A stretch of 64,000 nt of DNA from Magnetovibrio blakemorei (GTDB lineage Bacteria > Pseudomonadota > Alphaproteobacteria > Rhodospirillales > Magnetovibrionaceae), in contig NZ_MCGG01000052.1 of assembly GCF_001746755.1 (NCBI RefSeq), positions 52,674-116,673 of the forward strand, read 5' to 3'. The position numbers and the translations under genes are program-made. Shown here one piece after another: positions 40,565-51,235 of this stretch (its first letter is position 1; the number at the start of each line of letters is the position of its first letter). The notes beneath the pieces were generated by a model that had not been told where the DNA came from, made no database searches, and saw only the letters and a program-made list of their open reading frames with translations.

Positions 40565-41755
40565 ATGGCCAAAGAAAAATTTCAGCGTAATAAACCGCAT
40601 TGCAACATCGGCACGATTGGTCACGTTGACCATGGCAAGACGACGTTGACGGCTGCGATCACGAAGGTTTTGGCAGAAACGGGCGGAGCCACGTTCTCCG
40701 GCTATGCCGACATCGACAAAGCTCCTGAAGAGCGCGCCCGCGGTATCACGATTTCGACCGCACACGTCGAATACACGACGGATGCGCGTCACTACGCCCA
40801 CGTCGATTGCCCGGGTCACGCGGATTATGTGAAGAACATGATCACGGGTGCCGCGCAGATGGACGGTGGCATTTTGGTGGTTTCGGCTGCTGATGGCCCC
40901 ATGCCGCAGACTCGCGAGCACATCTTGTTGGCGCGTCAGGTTGGCGTTCCGGCATTGGTCGTGTACATGAACAAAGTCGATCAGGTTGACGACGAAGAGT
41001 TGCTGGAACTGGTGGAAATGGAAATCCGCGAGTTGCTGTCCTCTTACGACTTCCCCGGCGATGATATTCCCATCGTTAAAGGCTCGGCTCTGGCCGCACT
41101 TGAAGGCCGTGACGACGAAATCGGCAAGAATTCCATTCTTGAACTGATGAAGGCCGTTGATGATTACATTCCGCAGCCTGACCGTCCGAAAGACAAGCCG
41201 TTCCTGATGCCGATCGAAGACGTGTTCTCGATTTCCGGCCGTGGCACGGTTGTGACCGGTCGTATCGAAAGCGGCGCTGTTAAAGTTGGCGAAGAAATCG
41301 AAATCGTCGGCTTGAAGCCCACCGTGAAGACGACCTGTACGGGCGTTGAAATGTTCCGCAAGCTGCTGGATTCCGGCGAAGCTGGCGACAACGTTGGTGT
41401 GTTGCTGCGTGGCACGGCGCGTGACGATGTTGAGCGTGGTCAGGTTTTGGCCAAGCCCGGTTCGATCACGCCGCACACCAAGTTCACGGCTGAAGCTTAT
41501 ATTTTGACGAAGGAAGAGGGTGGCCGTCACACGCCGTTCTTTACCAAGTACCGTCCGCAGTTCTATTTCCGCACCACCGACGTAACGGGCATGTGCACGT
41601 TGCCGGAAGGCACGGAAATGGTTATGCCGGGCGACAACATCGCTATGGAAGTCGAGCTGATTGCGCCGATCGCCATGGATGAAGGCTTGCGCTTCGCTAT
41701 CCGTGAAGGCGGCCGCACCGTTGGTGCTGGCGTCGTCTCTAAGGTGATCGCTTAA
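40565..41755 (+). CDS. tuf: Elongation factor Tu
   Basis: GTPase that delivers aminoacyl-tRNA to the ribosome. The 396-residue protein has GHVDHGKTT (residues 19-27), the effector [22 protein letters not shown] and GSAL, and is fully collinear with bacterial EF-Tu. AAGGA lies seven bases upstream. It follows tRNA-Tyr and tRNA-Gly, which is the context of the first tuf copy in many alphaproteobacteria, yet runs directly into rpsJ, which is the context of the second copy. Confidence 0.98.
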   Translation: MAKEKFQRNKPHCNIGTIGHVDHGKTTLTAAITKVLAETGGATFSGYADIDKAPEERARGITISTAHVEYTTDARHYAHVDCPGHADYVKNMITGAAQMDGGILVVSAADGPMPQTREHILLARQVGVPALVVYMNKVDQVDDEELLELVEMEIRELLSSYDFPGDDIPIVKGSALAALEGRDDEIGKNSILELMKAVDDYIPQPDRPKDKPFLMPIEDVFSISGRGTVVTGRIESGAVKVGEEIEIVGLKPTVKTTCTGVEMFRKLLDSGEAGDNVGVLLRGTARDDVERGQVLAKPGSITPHTKFTAEAYILTKEEGGRHTPFFTKYRPQFYFRTTDVTGMCTLPEGTEMVMPGDNIAMEVELIAPIAMDEGLRFAIREGGRTVGAGVVSKVIA

Positions 41756-41769
41756 ACGTTACGGATTAC

Positions 41770-41792
41770 CCCCGTCCGATTTTCGGACGGGG
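41770..41792. other. Strong stem-loop between tuf and rpsJ
   Basis: CCCCGTCCG and CGGACGGGG pair perfectly around a 5-base loop. There is no T-run, so it may be an RNA processing or attenuation site rather than an intrinsic terminator. Confidence 0.55.
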
Positions 41793-41816
41793 CATCCAAC
41801 TGGACAGGTTCAAAAA

Positions 41817-42125
41817 ATGGAACACCAGAATATTCGCATTCGGCTTAAGGCCTTTGACCATCGCGTACTGGATCAGTCCGCGAGTGAGATTGTGAACACC
41901 GCCAAGCGCACAGGCGCTGAGGTGCGTGGCCCAATCCCGCTGCCCACCCGGATCGAGAAATTTACCGTTCTGCGCGGCCCGCATATTGATAAAAAGTCGC
42001 GTGAACAATTCGAAATTCGTACCCACAAGCGGGTGCTGGATATTGTTGACCCCACCCCTCAGACCGTTGACGCGCTGATGAAGCTCGACCTCGCTGCTGG
42101 TGTGGACGTTGAAATTAAACTCTAA
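41817..42125 (+). CDS. rpsJ: 30S ribosomal protein S10
   Basis: The 102-residue protein of the 30S head, also the NusE antitermination factor. It begins [18 protein letters not shown] and has the conserved [16 protein letters not shown] loop. First ribosomal gene after tuf; length is normal. Confidence 0.97.
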   Translation: MEHQNIRIRLKAFDHRVLDQSASEIVNTAKRTGAEVRGPIPLPTRIEKFTVLRGPHIDKKSREQFEIRTHKRVLDIVDPTPQTVDALMKLDLAAGVDVEIKL

Positions 42126-42163
42126 CTTTATAAGCCTCACAGAAAAGGCTTAGGAAGGGACCA

Positions 42164-42913
42164 ATGCGTACCGGATTAATTGCCCAAAAGGTTGGTATGT
42201 CCCGCGTCTTTAAAGACGATGGCACTCACGTTCCCGTGACCGTGCTAAAAGTGGACAATTGCCAGGTTGTGGCGCACAAGACAGACGACAAGGACGGCTA
42301 CACGGCCCTCCAACTCGGTGTCGGCGCCGCGAAAGCCAAACGTCAAACGAAAGCCCAACGGGGCCACTTCGCCAAGGCTAAGGTTGAACCGAAAAAGAAA
42401 CTCGTCGAATTCCGCGTTCCTGCCAATGCTATGGTGGAAGTGGGCGCAGAAATTGCGGCCTCTCACTTTGTTGGCGGCCAGTTCGTGGACGTGACCGGAA
42501 CATCCATCGGTAAAGGTTTTGCCGGTGCGATGAAGCGTCACAACTTCGGCGGCTTGCGTGCTTCGCACGGTGTGTCTGTTTCTCACCGTTCGCACGGCTC
42601 CACTGGCCAGTGTCAGGACCCCGGTAAGGTGTTCAAGGGCAAAAAAATGGCTGGACATATGGGTGCCGAACGGGTGACCACGCTGAACCTCGAAGTCGTC
42701 TCTACGGATGAAGCTCGTGGTTTGATCTTGGTGAAGGGCGCCGTGCCCGGTTCCGCTGGTGGTTGGGTTTTGGTTCGCGATGCGGTCAAGAAAACCATGC
42801 CAGAAGGTCTGCCGTTCCCCGCTCAGTTGCGGAACGCCGCCTCCGAAGCGCCTGCTGAAGCTCCCGCTGCGGAAGCTGTGGCTGAAGACGCGCCTCAGGC
42901 TGAGAAGGAATAA
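42164..42913 (+). CDS. rplC: 50S ribosomal protein L3
   Basis: The 249-residue protein begins [16 protein letters not shown] and contains [15 protein letters not shown] near residues 119-133, the segment that reaches the peptidyl-transferase centre. An Ala/Glu/Pro-rich tail of about 25 residues extends the C-terminus, as often seen in alphaproteobacteria. AGGAAGGG precedes the ATG. Confidence 0.97.
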   Translation: MRTGLIAQKVGMSRVFKDDGTHVPVTVLKVDNCQVVAHKTDDKDGYTALQLGVGAAKAKRQTKAQRGHFAKAKVEPKKKLVEFRVPANAMVEVGAEIAASHFVGGQFVDVTGTSIGKGFAGAMKRHNFGGLRASHGVSVSHRSHGSTGQCQDPGKVFKGKKMAGHMGAERVTTLNLEVVSTDEARGLILVKGAVPGSAGGWVLVRDAVKKTMPEGLPFPAQLRNAASEAPAEAPAAEAVAEDAPQAEKE

Positions 42914-42918
42914 GAGCG

Positions 42919-43539
42919 ATGAAACTCGATGTGATTAGCCTCGAAAACAAGAAGGCCGGCAGCGTAGAGCTCGATGAGTCGATTTTCGGCCTCGAAGTTC
43001 GCTCCGATCTCTTGGCGCGCTACGTCAATTGGCAGCTTGCCAAACGTCGTGCAGGCACCCACGCCACCAAAGGCCGTTCCGACGTGTCCGGCGGCGGCAA
43101 GAAGCCGTTCAAGCAAAAGGGCACCGGTAGCGCCCGTCAGGGGACTTCGCGTTCGCCGAAGCACCGTGGTGGTGGTATCGTTTTTGGCCCGCAGCCGCGT
43201 GCTTACGATCACCAGTTGACGAAAAAATTCCGCAAGTTGGCTTTGAAGACCGCGTTGTCCTCAAAACAGGCTTCCGGCAAGTTGGTGATTGTCGACAACA
43301 CCGAAATGAAGGCGCCGAAAACGTCTGAGCTGAACAAATTGCTGGCCTCGCTCGGCTGGGGTTCTGCTCTGGTTATCGACGGCGCCCAAGTCAACAAGAA
43401 CTTTGCGCTCGCCGCTGGCAACATCATCGGTCTCGATGTGCTGCCGACCCAGGGCGCTAACGTCTATGACATCTTGCGGCACGACACCTTGGTGTTGACC
43501 CAGGACGCCGTAGTCCAGTTGCAGGAGCGTCTGAAATGA
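42919..43539 (+). CDS. rplD: 50S ribosomal protein L4
   Basis: The 206-residue protein lines the exit tunnel; in some bacteria it also regulates the S10 operon. The tunnel-loop region [20 protein letters not shown] (residues 61-80) is conserved. Its stop overlaps the rplW start by four bases. Confidence 0.97.
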   Translation: MKLDVISLENKKAGSVELDESIFGLEVRSDLLARYVNWQLAKRRAGTHATKGRSDVSGGGKKPFKQKGTGSARQGTSRSPKHRGGGIVFGPQPRAYDHQLTKKFRKLALKTALSSKQASGKLVIVDNTEMKAPKTSELNKLLASLGWGSALVIDGAQVNKNFALAAGNIIGLDVLPTQGANVYDILRHDTLVLTQDAVVQLQERLK

Positions 43540-43835
43540 GCGTCAGCAAAGAACGTATGTTCGAAGTGATCCGCCGTCCTCTCATCACCGAGAAGGCGAC
43601 ACTGATGAGCGAGCATAACCAAGTTGCGTTTGAAGTCTCTATGGACGCATCTAAGCCGGAGATCCGCGCAGCGGTCGAAGAACTCTTCAAAGTTAAGGTT
43701 CAAGGTGTCAACACCCTGATCCAGAAGGGCAAGATCAAAAAGTTTCGCGGACGCCCGGGCAAACGTGACGATATGAAAAAAGCGATCGTCACGCTGTCCG
43801 ATGGTGACTCCATTGATGTGACCACTGGCGTCTAA
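43536..43835 (+). CDS. rplW: 50S ribosomal protein L23
   Basis: The 99-residue protein at the tunnel exit, docking site for trigger factor and SRP. Conserved [10 protein letters not shown] opens it, and [18 protein letters not shown] follows later. It is translationally coupled to rplD through an ATGA overlap. Confidence 0.97.
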   Translation: MSVSKERMFEVIRRPLITEKATLMSEHNQVAFEVSMDASKPEIRAAVEELFKVKVQGVNTLIQKGKIKKFRGRPGKRDDMKKAIVTLSDGDSIDVTTGV

Positions 43836-43847
43836 GGAATTTAAGTC

Positions 43848-44672
43848 ATGGCACTGAAGCAATACAAACCAACGACACCGAGCCAACGTAACCTGGTTAC
43901 GGTTGACCGTACGGGTCTTTATAAGGGCAAGCCTGAAAAGGCATTGACCGAAGGCTTGCGCAAAAACGGTGGCCGCAACAACACCGGACGCATCACCGCG
44001 CGTCGTATTGGTGGCGGTCATAAGCGTCGTTATCGCATCATTGATTTCAAGCGCAACAAGTTCGACGTTGTCGGTACGGTAGAGCGTTTGGAATATGATC
44101 CCAACCGCACCGCATTCATCGCATTGATCGCGTACGAAGATGGTGAGCGCGCTTACATCATTGCGCCCCAGCGTTTGACCGAAGGTGATCAAGTCGTTGC
44201 CGGCAAAAGCGTCGACATTAAGCCGGGCAATGCCCTGCCGCTGTCGAGCATTCCGGTCGGCACGATCATTCACAACGTCGAAATGAAGCCCGGTAAGGGT
44301 GCTCAGATCGCACGTAGCGCCGGGACTTACGTTCAATTGGTCGGTAAAGATCAAGGCTACGCCCAGCTGCGTTTGGCATCTGGTGAGTTGCGTTTGATCC
44401 GCGGCGAATGCATGGCCACCATTGGCGCTGTATCGAACGCTGACCAACAGAACATCAAGATTGGCAAAGCTGGCCGTAGTCGCTGGCTTGGCAAACGTCC
44501 GAGCGTGCGTGGCGTCGCCATGAACCCGGTTGATCACCCTCATGGTGGCGGCGAAGGTCGTACATCTGGTGGTCGTCATCCGGTTACACCGTGGGGCAAG
44601 CCTACTAAAGGCAAGCGCACTCGTAAGAACAAGAAGACGGACGGCATGATTATGCGCCGCCGTGCTAAGTAA
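43848..44672 (+). CDS. rplB: 50S ribosomal protein L2
   Basis: The 274-residue core protein needed for subunit association and peptidyl transfer. The C-terminal segment [21 protein letters not shown] (around residues 222-242) contains the conserved functional histidine. Confidence 0.98.
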   Translation: MALKQYKPTTPSQRNLVTVDRTGLYKGKPEKALTEGLRKNGGRNNTGRITARRIGGGHKRRYRIIDFKRNKFDVVGTVERLEYDPNRTAFIALIAYEDGERAYIIAPQRLTEGDQVVAGKSVDIKPGNALPLSSIPVGTIIHNVEMKPGKGAQIARSAGTYVQLVGKDQGYAQLRLASGELRLIRGECMATIGAVSNADQQNIKIGKAGRSRWLGKRPSVRGVAMNPVDHPHGGGEGRTSGGRHPVTPWGKPTKGKRTRKNKKTDGMIMRRRAK

Positions 44673-44686
44673 GTAGGAGAGGCACA

Positions 44687-44965
44687 GTGCCGCGTTCCGT
44701 ATGGAAAGGTCCGTTCGTCGATGGTTATTTGCTGAAGAAAGCAGATGCCGCTCGTGACGCCGGCCGCAATCAAGTCATCAAAACTTGGTCGCGTCGTTCT
44801 ACCGTTTTGCCGCAGTTTGTTGGCCTCACCTTTGGTGTCTATAACGGCAAAAAGTTTGTGCCCGTTATCGTTTCCGAAGAAATGATCGGTCACAAATTCG
44901 GTGAGTTTTCGCCAACCCGCACATATCTGGGGCATGCCGCAGACAAGAAGGGCAAGAGGAGCTGA
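44687..44965 (+). CDS. rpsS: 30S ribosomal protein S19
   Basis: The 92-residue head protein begins [18 protein letters not shown] and ends with the KKGKRS tail that nears the A site. It starts at GTG (44687), supported by AGGAGA seven bases upstream. Confidence 0.97.
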   Translation: MPRSVWKGPFVDGYLLKKADAARDAGRNQVIKTWSRRSTVLPQFVGLTFGVYNGKKFVPVIVSEEMIGHKFGEFSPTRTYLGHAADKKGKRS

Positions 44966-44967
44966 TC

Positions 44968-45348
44968 ATGGGTAAGAAAAGCGCTGAACGCTCATTGGCG
45001 GACAACGAAGCAATGGCTTTTGCGAAGATGATTCGCGTCAGCCCACAGAAACTGAACTTGGTTTGTGGTTCAATCCGCGGTAAAAGCTGCGAATTGGCTC
45101 TTGGCCAGCTGACGTTTTCCAAGCGCCGCATCGCGCTGGACGTGAAAAAGCTTCTGGAATCCGCGATTGCGAATGCAGAAAACAATCATCAGCTCGACGT
45201 CGATCGTCTCTATGTCGCTGAGGCCACCGCTGGCCGTGCGATGGTGATGAAGCGTTGGAAAGCCCGCGCCCGTGGCCGTGTTGGCCGTATCCAAAAACCG
45301 TTCAGCAATCTGCGTTTGATTGTTCGTGAGCGCGAGGAGACCGTATAA
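44968..45348 (+). CDS. rplV: 50S ribosomal protein L22
   Basis: The 126-residue tunnel protein has [12 protein letters not shown] and the tunnel hairpin segment [18 protein letters not shown]. Its stop shares one base with the rpsC ATG. Confidence 0.97.
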   Translation: MGKKSAERSLADNEAMAFAKMIRVSPQKLNLVCGSIRGKSCELALGQLTFSKRRIALDVKKLLESAIANAENNHQLDVDRLYVAEATAGRAMVMKRWKARARGRVGRIQKPFSNLRLIVREREETV

Positions 45349-46025
45349 TGGGACATAAGATCAACCCGATCGGCTTCCGTCTCGGCATCAACCGCACGTG
45401 GGATTCCCGCTGGTATGCTGACGGCAATTATGCCGAAATGTTGCATGAAGATATCAAGATCCGCAGTTTTTTGACTGAGAAGTTGAAACAGGCGAGCGTT
45501 TCTAAGATCATTATCGAACGTCCGGCGAAAAAAGCTCGTGTGACGATCTACTCCGCCCGTCCGGGTGTGGTGATCGGCAAGAAGGGCGCGGACATCGAGA
45601 AAATTCGCCTTGAAGTTGCAAAGCTGACCAAAGCTGAAGTCAGCCTCAACATCGTTGAAATCCGCAAGCCGGAAATCGATGCTCAGTTGGTGGCAGACAA
45701 CATTGCTCAGCAACTTGAACGGCGTGTGTCCACCCGTCGTGCCGTGAAGCGGGCCGTTCAGTCGGCCATGCGTCTTGGCGCTGAGGGCATCCGCATCAAC
45801 TGCGCAGGCCGTTTGGGCGGCGCGGAAATCGCGCGTACCGTGTGGTACCGTGAAGGCCGCGTTCCGTTGCACACGCTGCGCGCTGACGTTGATTACGCCG
45901 TCGCATCTGCTCACACCACTTATGGGGTTTGCGGAATCAAGGTTTGGATCTATAAGGGCGACATTCTTGCTCATGATCCGATGGCGACTGAAAAGAAAGC
46001 TCAAGCGCAGCAACCGCAGCGCTAA
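45348..46025 (+). CDS. rpsC: 30S ribosomal protein S3
   Basis: The 225-residue protein lies at the mRNA entry channel and has helicase activity with S4. It begins [21 protein letters not shown]; the KH motif [14 protein letters not shown] is near residues 67-80. A Gln-rich tail ends it. Confidence 0.98.
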   Translation: MGHKINPIGFRLGINRTWDSRWYADGNYAEMLHEDIKIRSFLTEKLKQASVSKIIIERPAKKARVTIYSARPGVVIGKKGADIEKIRLEVAKLTKAEVSLNIVEIRKPEIDAQLVADNIAQQLERRVSTRRAVKRAVQSAMRLGAEGIRINCAGRLGGAEIARTVWYREGRVPLHTLRADVDYAVASAHTTYGVCGIKVWIYKGDILAHDPMATEKKAQAQQPQR

Positions 46026-46060
46026 GCCCACATTAACATAAAGGCAAGGGAAAGCAGACA

Positions 46061-46480
46061 ATGCTGAGCCCCAAACGTACTAAATTCCGCAAGGCCTTCA
46101 AAGGCCGCATCCATGGCCTGGCCAAGGGTGGTTATACTGTTGATTTCGGTAGCTACGGCCTCAAAGCCATGGCACCGGATCGTCTGACAGCACGTCAGAT
46201 CGAAGCTGCGCGTCGCGCATTAACCCGTCACATGAAGCGTGCGGGCCGTGTGTGGTGTCGTATTTTCCCGGATGTTCCGGTTACTCAAAAGCCTGCCGAA
46301 GTTCGTCAGGGTAAGGGTAAGGGTTCAATTGAATATTGGGCGTGCCGCGTTAAACCCGGCCGTATCTTGTTCGAAGTTGATGGTGTTCCTCGTGACGTTG
46401 CAGAGCGCGCGTTCGAGTTGGCCACGGCGAAATTGCCGATCCGCACCAAGTTTGTGTGTCGCTTTGGCGAGGAGGATTAA
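46061..46480 (+). CDS. rplP: 50S ribosomal protein L16
   Basis: The 139-residue protein near the A-site tRNA elbow starts [19 protein letters not shown]. The region around residue 80 reads [20 protein letters not shown], matching the conserved loop. Confidence 0.97.
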   Translation: MLSPKRTKFRKAFKGRIHGLAKGGYTVDFGSYGLKAMAPDRLTARQIEAARRALTRHMKRAGRVWCRIFPDVPVTQKPAEVRQGKGKGSIEYWACRVKPGRILFEVDGVPRDVAERAFELATAKLPIRTKFVCRFGEED

Positions 46481-46482
46481 TT

Positions 46483-46683
46483 ATGAAAGCATCCGACGTT
46501 CGCACCAAAAGCGACGACGAGCTTAAGGCGCAGCTGCTGGACTTGCGTAAAGAGTCCTTCAACCTGCGTTTTCAAGCCGCCAGTGGGCAGCTTGATAACA
46601 CCGCGCGCAAAAATGCAATTCGCAAAGACATTGCGCGCATCAAGACCATTATCGGCGAGCGCACCAGCGCTGCCGCGTCGTAA
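46483..46683 (+). CDS. rpmC: 50S ribosomal protein L29
   Basis: The 66-residue helical hairpin protein at the tunnel exit. ATG at 46483 follows GGAGGA and gives the standard start [20 protein letters not shown]; the longer upstream frame overlaps rplP and is rejected. Confidence 0.96.
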   Translation: MKASDVRTKSDDELKAQLLDLRKESFNLRFQAASGQLDNTARKNAIRKDIARIKTIIGERTSAAAS

Positions 46684-46694
46684 GGAGAACGAGA

Positions 46695-46931
46695 ATGCCT
46701 AAACGTGTTCTTCAGGGCGTCGTGGTGAGCGACAAGCAAGACAAAACGGTTACTGTTTTGGTCGAACGCCGCGTTATGCACCCGATTTACAAAAAATACG
46801 TGCGCAAATCTAAAAAATATGCCGCGCACGACGAAGCAAACGTTGTAAAAGAAGGCGACATCATCCGCATCCGCGAATGCCGTCCGCTTTCAAAGCGTAA
46901 ATGTTGGGAAGTTGTCACTGAGTCTGCCTAA
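46695..46931 (+). CDS. rpsQ: 30S ribosomal protein S17
   Basis: The 78-residue OB-fold protein with the conserved [19 protein letters not shown] and [22 protein letters not shown] precedes the ATG. Confidence 0.97.
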   Translation: MPKRVLQGVVVSDKQDKTVTVLVERRVMHPIYKKYVRKSKKYAAHDEANVVKEGDIIRIRECRPLSKRKCWEVVTESA

Positions 46932-46981
46932 GTCACCTGACTTAACCGCAGAGACCGTGACACGGAAAAAGGAATAACCCC

Positions 46982-47350
46982 ATGATTCAAGTTGAATCAA
47001 ATCTGGAGGTTGCAGACAATTCGGGCGCACGCCGGGTGCAATGCATCAAGGTGTTGGGTGGTTCGAAGCGTCGGTATGCTTCTGTTGGCGATGTGATCGT
47101 CGTTTCTGTTAAAGAAGCGATCCCACGTGGCCGCGTTAAAAAAGGCGACGTGCACCGCGCTGTTGTTGTGCGTACAGCCAAGGACATTCAACGTGCTGAC
47201 GGCCAGACCATCCGGTTCGACAACAACGCTGCTGTTCTGTTGAACAACAACAACGAACCGATCGGCACGCGTATTTTTGGCCCAGTGACACGTGAACTGC
47301 GCGCCAAAAACTACATGAAGATCATTTCATTGGCGCCCGAGGTATTGTAA
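46982..47350 (+). CDS. rplN: 50S ribosomal protein L14
   Basis: The 122-residue protein of the intersubunit face, starting [20 protein letters not shown] and containing [19 protein letters not shown]. The 50-bp gap from rpsQ is slightly longer than usual. One base overlaps rplX. Confidence 0.97.
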   Translation: MIQVESNLEVADNSGARRVQCIKVLGGSKRRYASVGDVIVVSVKEAIPRGRVKKGDVHRAVVVRTAKDIQRADGQTIRFDNNAAVLLNNNNEPIGTRIFGPVTRELRAKNYMKIISLAPEVL

Positions 47351-47661
47351 TGGCGAGCAAAATTAAAAAAGGCGACAAGGTCGTCGTGCTCACAGGACGC
47401 TCCAAGGGTAAAACCGGCGAAGTGTTGAGTGTAAATCCGAGTGACAATCTTGCAATCGTGCAGGGCGTGAACGTTGTCAAACGTCATACCCGTCCCACCC
47501 AGACGTCCGAAGGCGGCATTATCGAGAAAGAGGCTTCTATCCATCTTTCCAATATCGCCCACTTGGACCCCAAGGACGACAAGCCGACGCGCGTTGGCTT
47601 TAAGGACGTTGATGGCCGCAAGGTGCGCTATGCAAAGCGTTCCGGCGTGGTCATTGATTAA
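47350..47661 (+). CDS. rplX: 50S ribosomal protein L24
   Basis: The 103-residue assembly-initiator protein with the KOW motif [18 protein letters not shown] near residues 5-22 and a conserved C-terminal [11 protein letters not shown]. Confidence 0.97.
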   Translation: MASKIKKGDKVVVLTGRSKGKTGEVLSVNPSDNLAIVQGVNVVKRHTRPTQTSEGGIIEKEASIHLSNIAHLDPKDDKPTRVGFKDVDGRKVRYAKRSGVVID

Positions 47662-47676
47662 GGAAGGGACACAAAA

Positions 47677-48234
47677 ATGGCACGCTTGAAACAAGTGTAT
47701 AACGAGACCGTCGTTCCGGCGCTGCAGGCGGAGTTCAATTATACGAACCCCATGCAGGTCCCGAAGCTGACGAAAATCGTTTTGAACATGGGTGTTGGTG
47801 AAGCTTCCCAAGATAAGAAAAAAATCGATGGGCCTGTTTCCGACCTCACCTTGATCACCGGCCAAAAGCCTGTGACCACCAAAGCGAAAAAATCGATCGC
47901 GGCGTTTAAGCTGCGTGAAGAAATGGTCATCGGCACGATGGTGACTTTGCGCAAAGACCAGATGTACGAATTCTACGACCGCTTGGTCAACATCGCGCTG
48001 CCGCGCGTACGTGACTTCCGTGGCGTGAAGGGTACGGGCTTTGACGGCAATGGCAACTTCGCTATGGGTCTTAAGGAACAGATTGTGTTCCCCGAAATCG
48101 ATTACGATAAGGTCGATAAGGTTCGCGGTATGGATATCGTTATCTGCACCAGCGCAAAGACCGATGCAGAAGCAAAAGCCTTGCTTCGCCACCTCAACAT
48201 GCCGTTCGCCGGCGAGACTGGAGGCAACCAGTAA
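47677..48234 (+). CDS. rplE: 50S ribosomal protein L5
   Basis: The 185-residue central protuberance protein that binds 5S rRNA. Conserved segments are [36 protein letters not shown] and [10 protein letters not shown]. It overlaps rpsN by one base. Confidence 0.97.
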   Translation: MARLKQVYNETVVPALQAEFNYTNPMQVPKLTKIVLNMGVGEASQDKKKIDGPVSDLTLITGQKPVTTKAKKSIAAFKLREEMVIGTMVTLRKDQMYEFYDRLVNIALPRVRDFRGVKGTGFDGNGNFAMGLKEQIVFPEIDYDKVDKVRGMDIVICTSAKTDAEAKALLRHLNMPFAGETGGNQ

Positions 48235-48539
48235 TGGCTAAGAAAAGCTCAATCGAACGCAATTTGAAGCGCGAACGTTTGGTGAAGAAATACGCGACGA
48301 AGCGTGCCCGTTTGAAAGCGATGACCGTGGACGACAGTTTGTCCTTGGAAGATCGTTTCAACGCGCAACTGAAGCTTGCTGAGCTTCCGCGTAATTCTGC
48401 TGAGATTCGCCTCCGTTTGCGGTGTGGCCTTTCTGGTCGTCCGCGCGGAAACTATCGTAAATTTAAGCTCTCGCGCATCGCACTGCGTGATCTGGCTTCG
48501 GCGGGACAAATCCCCGGCGTAGTCAAGTCGAGCTGGTAG
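48234..48539 (+). CDS. rpsN: 30S ribosomal protein S14, zinc-independent form
   Basis: The 101-residue long form, lacking the CxxC pairs of zinc-type S14. The conserved C-terminal [20 protein letters not shown] is present. The proteobacterial C-minus form fits the rest of the operon. Confidence 0.97.
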   Translation: MAKKSSIERNLKRERLVKKYATKRARLKAMTVDDSLSLEDRFNAQLKLAELPRNSAEIRLRLRCGLSGRPRGNYRKFKLSRIALRDLASAGQIPGVVKSSW

Positions 48540-48552
48540 GGGAGACAGACAC

Positions 48553-48951
48553 ATGTCCATGTCAGATCCTTTGGGCGATATGCTGACCCGTATCCGTAAC
48601 GGTCAGATGGCTAAGAAGTCCTCTGTTGTTGCGCCGTCGTCCAAGTTGCGCGCTAACGTTCTTGATGTTCTCAAGCGCGAAGGCTTCATCCGTAGTTTTG
48701 AAGAGTACGAAGACCGTCCCGGTATTCGTGCGCTCAAGATCGAACTCAAGTACCACGAAGGTGCGCCCGCGATTCAGGAGATTTCTCGTGTTTCCAGGCC
48801 CGGTCGTCGCGTGTACTCGAAAATCAAAGACCTTTCCAAGGTCTATAACGGTCTCGGCATCTCCATCATCTCCACCCCCCGTGGCGTCATGTCTGACGCA
48901 GAGGCCCGTGTGGCCAACGTGGGCGGTGAAGTGTTGTGCCAAGTCTTTTAA
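48553..48951 (+). CDS. rpsH: 30S ribosomal protein S8
   Basis: The 132-residue 16S rRNA-binding protein; in E. coli it represses the spc operon. It begins [18 protein letters not shown], and its C-terminus has the [13 protein letters not shown] motif. Confidence 0.97.
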   Translation: MSMSDPLGDMLTRIRNGQMAKKSSVVAPSSKLRANVLDVLKREGFIRSFEEYEDRPGIRALKIELKYHEGAPAIQEISRVSRPGRRVYSKIKDLSKVYNGLGISIISTPRGVMSDAEARVANVGGEVLCQVF

Positions 48952-48966
48952 GGGGGGATACAGATC

Positions 48967-49500
48967 ATGTCTCGTATCGGTAAAAACCCTGTTCAGATTC
49001 CCGATGGCGTTAGCGTCGCGATGTCTGGCCTTGTTGTTACGGCAAAGGGCAAGCTTGGTGAATTGAGTGCGACTTTAACCGACGACGTTGTTGTGACCAT
49101 CAACGACAACGATGTGAAGGTTGATCCGCGTGAAGGTGCGCCGCGCGCTCGTCAGATGTGGGGGATGTCTCGCAGCATCATCAACAATCTGGTTGAGGGC
49201 GTATCTCAGGGCTTTACGAAAAAGCTGTTGATCTCGGGCGTTGGTTATCGCGCTCAGATCAGGGGGAGCGACCTCGTGTTGGCTCTCGGCTTCTCTCATG
49301 AAGTCGTGGTGCCGGTGCCCCAGGGTATCACCATCAACTGTCCCGATCAGACGACCATTGATATTTCTGGTGCCGACAAACAAAAAGTCGGTCAGATCGC
49401 GTCTGATATTCGTGGTTTCCGCCCGCCTGAGCCCTACAAAGGCAAGGGTGTCCGTTACGCCGACGAGTTCGTCGTGCGTAAGGAAGGCAAGAAGAAGTAA
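48967..49500 (+). CDS. rplF: 50S ribosomal protein L6
   Basis: The 177-residue two-domain protein near the factor-binding site. It starts SRIGKNPVQIPDGV and ends with RPPEPYKGKGVRYADE and a basic tail. Confidence 0.97.
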   Translation: MSRIGKNPVQIPDGVSVAMSGLVVTAKGKLGELSATLTDDVVVTINDNDVKVDPREGAPRARQMWGMSRSIINNLVEGVSQGFTKKLLISGVGYRAQIRGSDLVLALGFSHEVVVPVPQGITINCPDQTTIDISGADKQKVGQIASDIRGFRPPEPYKGKGVRYADEFVVRKEGKKK

Positions 49501-49509
49501 GGTAAGACC

Positions 49510-49872
49510 ATGGCAACAGCGAAACAACTCTTTGAGCGGCGCAAGCAACGCGCGCGGGCTCAAATCGCCAAGAAGTCCGCAGGGCGTCCTCGTCTTTCGG
49601 TTTTCCGTTCCGGTAAGTACATTTATGCCCAGGTCATTGACGACCTGAAAGGCCACACCGTCGCGGCGGCGTCGAGCCTTGAGAAGGACTTAAAGTCCAA
49701 ACTCAAGTCCCGCTCCGATACCGCGGCAGCAGCTGAAGTCGGCAAGCTCATCGCTGAGCGCGCCGTTAAAGCTGGCGTCAAAGACGTTGTCTTTGACCGC
49801 GGTGGTTACAGGTATCATGGTCGGGTGAAAGCCTTGGCCGACGCAGCCCGCGAAGCCGGTCTGGCGTTCTAA
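49510..49872 (+). CDS. rplR: 50S ribosomal protein L18
   Basis: The 120-residue 5S rRNA-binding protein with [20 protein letters not shown] and the C-terminal [20 protein letters not shown]. Confidence 0.97.
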   Translation: MATAKQLFERRKQRARAQIAKKSAGRPRLSVFRSGKYIYAQVIDDLKGHTVAAASSLEKDLKSKLKSRSDTAAAAEVGKLIAERAVKAGVKDVVFDRGGYRYHGRVKALADAAREAGLAF

Positions 49873-49882
49873 GGAGATTATG

Positions 49883-50470
49883 ATGAATCAGCCCGCTCCT
49901 CAAAAGCGTGAACGTCCTCGCAGCGACCGCCCTCGTGGCGGTGAACGCCGCGAGCGTGAAGAATCCGATCTGATCGACCGTTTGGTTGGCATTAACCGTG
50001 TCTCCAAGGTCGTCAAAGGTGGTCGTAACTTCTCATTTGCTGCCTTGGTGGTGGTTGGTGACGGCAAAGGTCGCGTCGGTTTTGGTACCGGCAAAGCCCG
50101 CGAAGTCCCAGAAGCCATTCGCAAAGCAACCGATACAGCCAAAAAGAAGATGGTTCGAATCGCGCTGCGCGAAGGCCGCACCCTGCATCATGACGTCGAA
50201 GGGCATTACGGTGCCGGTCGCGTGGTTTTGCGCAGTGCGCCAGCAGGTACCGGCGTGATCGCTGGTGGCCCGATGCGTGCCATTTTCGAAACCATGGGCG
50301 TGCAAGACGTGGTGTGTAAATCCACCGGTTCGCAGAACCCGCACAACATGATCAAAGCAACCTTCGATGCGCTGAACCGTTGCGCATCGCCGCGCAGTGT
50401 TGCTGCGCGCCGTGGCCTCAAGGTGAGCGACATTGTCGCACGCCGTGGCGACACGGAAACTAAGGAGTAA
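49883..50470 (+). CDS. rpsE: 30S ribosomal protein S5
   Basis: The 195-residue protein involved in decoding accuracy and mRNA unwinding. An Arg/Pro-rich N-terminal extension precedes [20 protein letters not shown]. The start could be the ATG at 49880 or the one at 49883; AAGGAG spacing favours the second. Confidence 0.96.
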   Translation: MNQPAPQKRERPRSDRPRGGERREREESDLIDRLVGINRVSKVVKGGRNFSFAALVVVGDGKGRVGFGTGKAREVPEAIRKATDTAKKKMVRIALREGRTLHHDVEGHYGAGRVVLRSAPAGTGVIAGGPMRAIFETMGVQDVVCKSTGSQNPHNMIKATFDALNRCASPRSVAARRGLKVSDIVARRGDTETKE

Positions 50471-50475
50471 TTGAG

Positions 50476-50670
50476 ATGGCCGCGACGAAAAAAACCGTCA
50501 CCGTGACCCAGACCGGCAGCCCCATCGGCCGCCCCAAGGATCAACGCGCGACCCTCAAGGGTCTTGGTCTGAACAAAATTAACCGTAGCCGTGAACTTGA
50601 AGATACGCCCGCAGTGCGCGGCATGATCAACAAGGTTGCTCACCTGGTACGGGTTGAAGAAGCCGGCTAA
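50476..50670 (+). CDS. rpmD: 50S ribosomal protein L30
   Basis: The 64-residue protein with [20 protein letters not shown] and [20 protein letters not shown], the standard short bacterial form. Confidence 0.96.
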   Translation: MAATKKTVTVTQTGSPIGRPKDQRATLKGLGLNKINRSRELEDTPAVRGMINKVAHLVRVEEAG

Positions 50671-50698
50671 GGCCGTTTTCAGATAGGGAATAAAGACA

Positions 50699-51208
50699 AT
50701 GAACCTCAATCAGATCGGCGACAACGCGGGCGCAACCAAGAATCGCAAGCGTATCGGTCGCGGTATCGGTTCCGGTACCGGCAAAACGTCCGGCAGCGGC
50801 GTCAAGGGCCAGAAGTCCCGTTCGGGCGTTTCGCTCCTCGGCTTCGAAGGTGGCCAGATGCCTTTGTATCGGCGTTTGCCGAAGCGTGGGTTTACCAACA
50901 TTTTTGCCAAAACCTATGCTGTGCTCAACATTGGTGAGCTGCAAAAGGCCGTCGATAGCAAAAAGCTGGATGCCAAAAAGGTTATTAACGAAGCTGTTCT
51001 GCGCGAAGCCGGCATGATCAAAGGCCGTTACGACGGCGTGCGCATCCTGGCCCGTGGTGAAGTCACCGCAAAGCTGAACATCGAAGCCGCTGGTGCTTCT
51101 AAAGCCGCCGTCGCAGCTGTCGAAAAGGCGGGGGGCACGCTTGCCATCGTCGTCGTGACGCCAGCCTTGATTGGTAAAGCTAAAGCCGCCGCCGAGAGTG
51201 GCAAATAA
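50699..51208 (+). CDS. rplO: 50S ribosomal protein L15
   Basis: The 169-residue late-assembly protein with [20 protein letters not shown] and [17 protein letters not shown]. Length is slightly above the E. coli form. Confidence 0.97.
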   Translation: MNLNQIGDNAGATKNRKRIGRGIGSGTGKTSGSGVKGQKSRSGVSLLGFEGGQMPLYRRLPKRGFTNIFAKTYAVLNIGELQKAVDSKKLDAKKVINEAVLREAGMIKGRYDGVRILARGEVTAKLNIEAAGASKAAVAAVEKAGGTLAIVVVTPALIGKAKAAAESGK

Positions 51209-51235
51209 ACAGCATAGCGCCGGAGACGACGAATA

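Noticed and set aside
43464-44579. Long minus-strand ORF (371 codons) opposite rplW/rplB, and similar ones at 45210-46061 and 47311-48192
   Set aside because: They lie wholly opposite conserved ribosomal protein genes, have no recognisable domains, and arise from codon bias on the coding strand.
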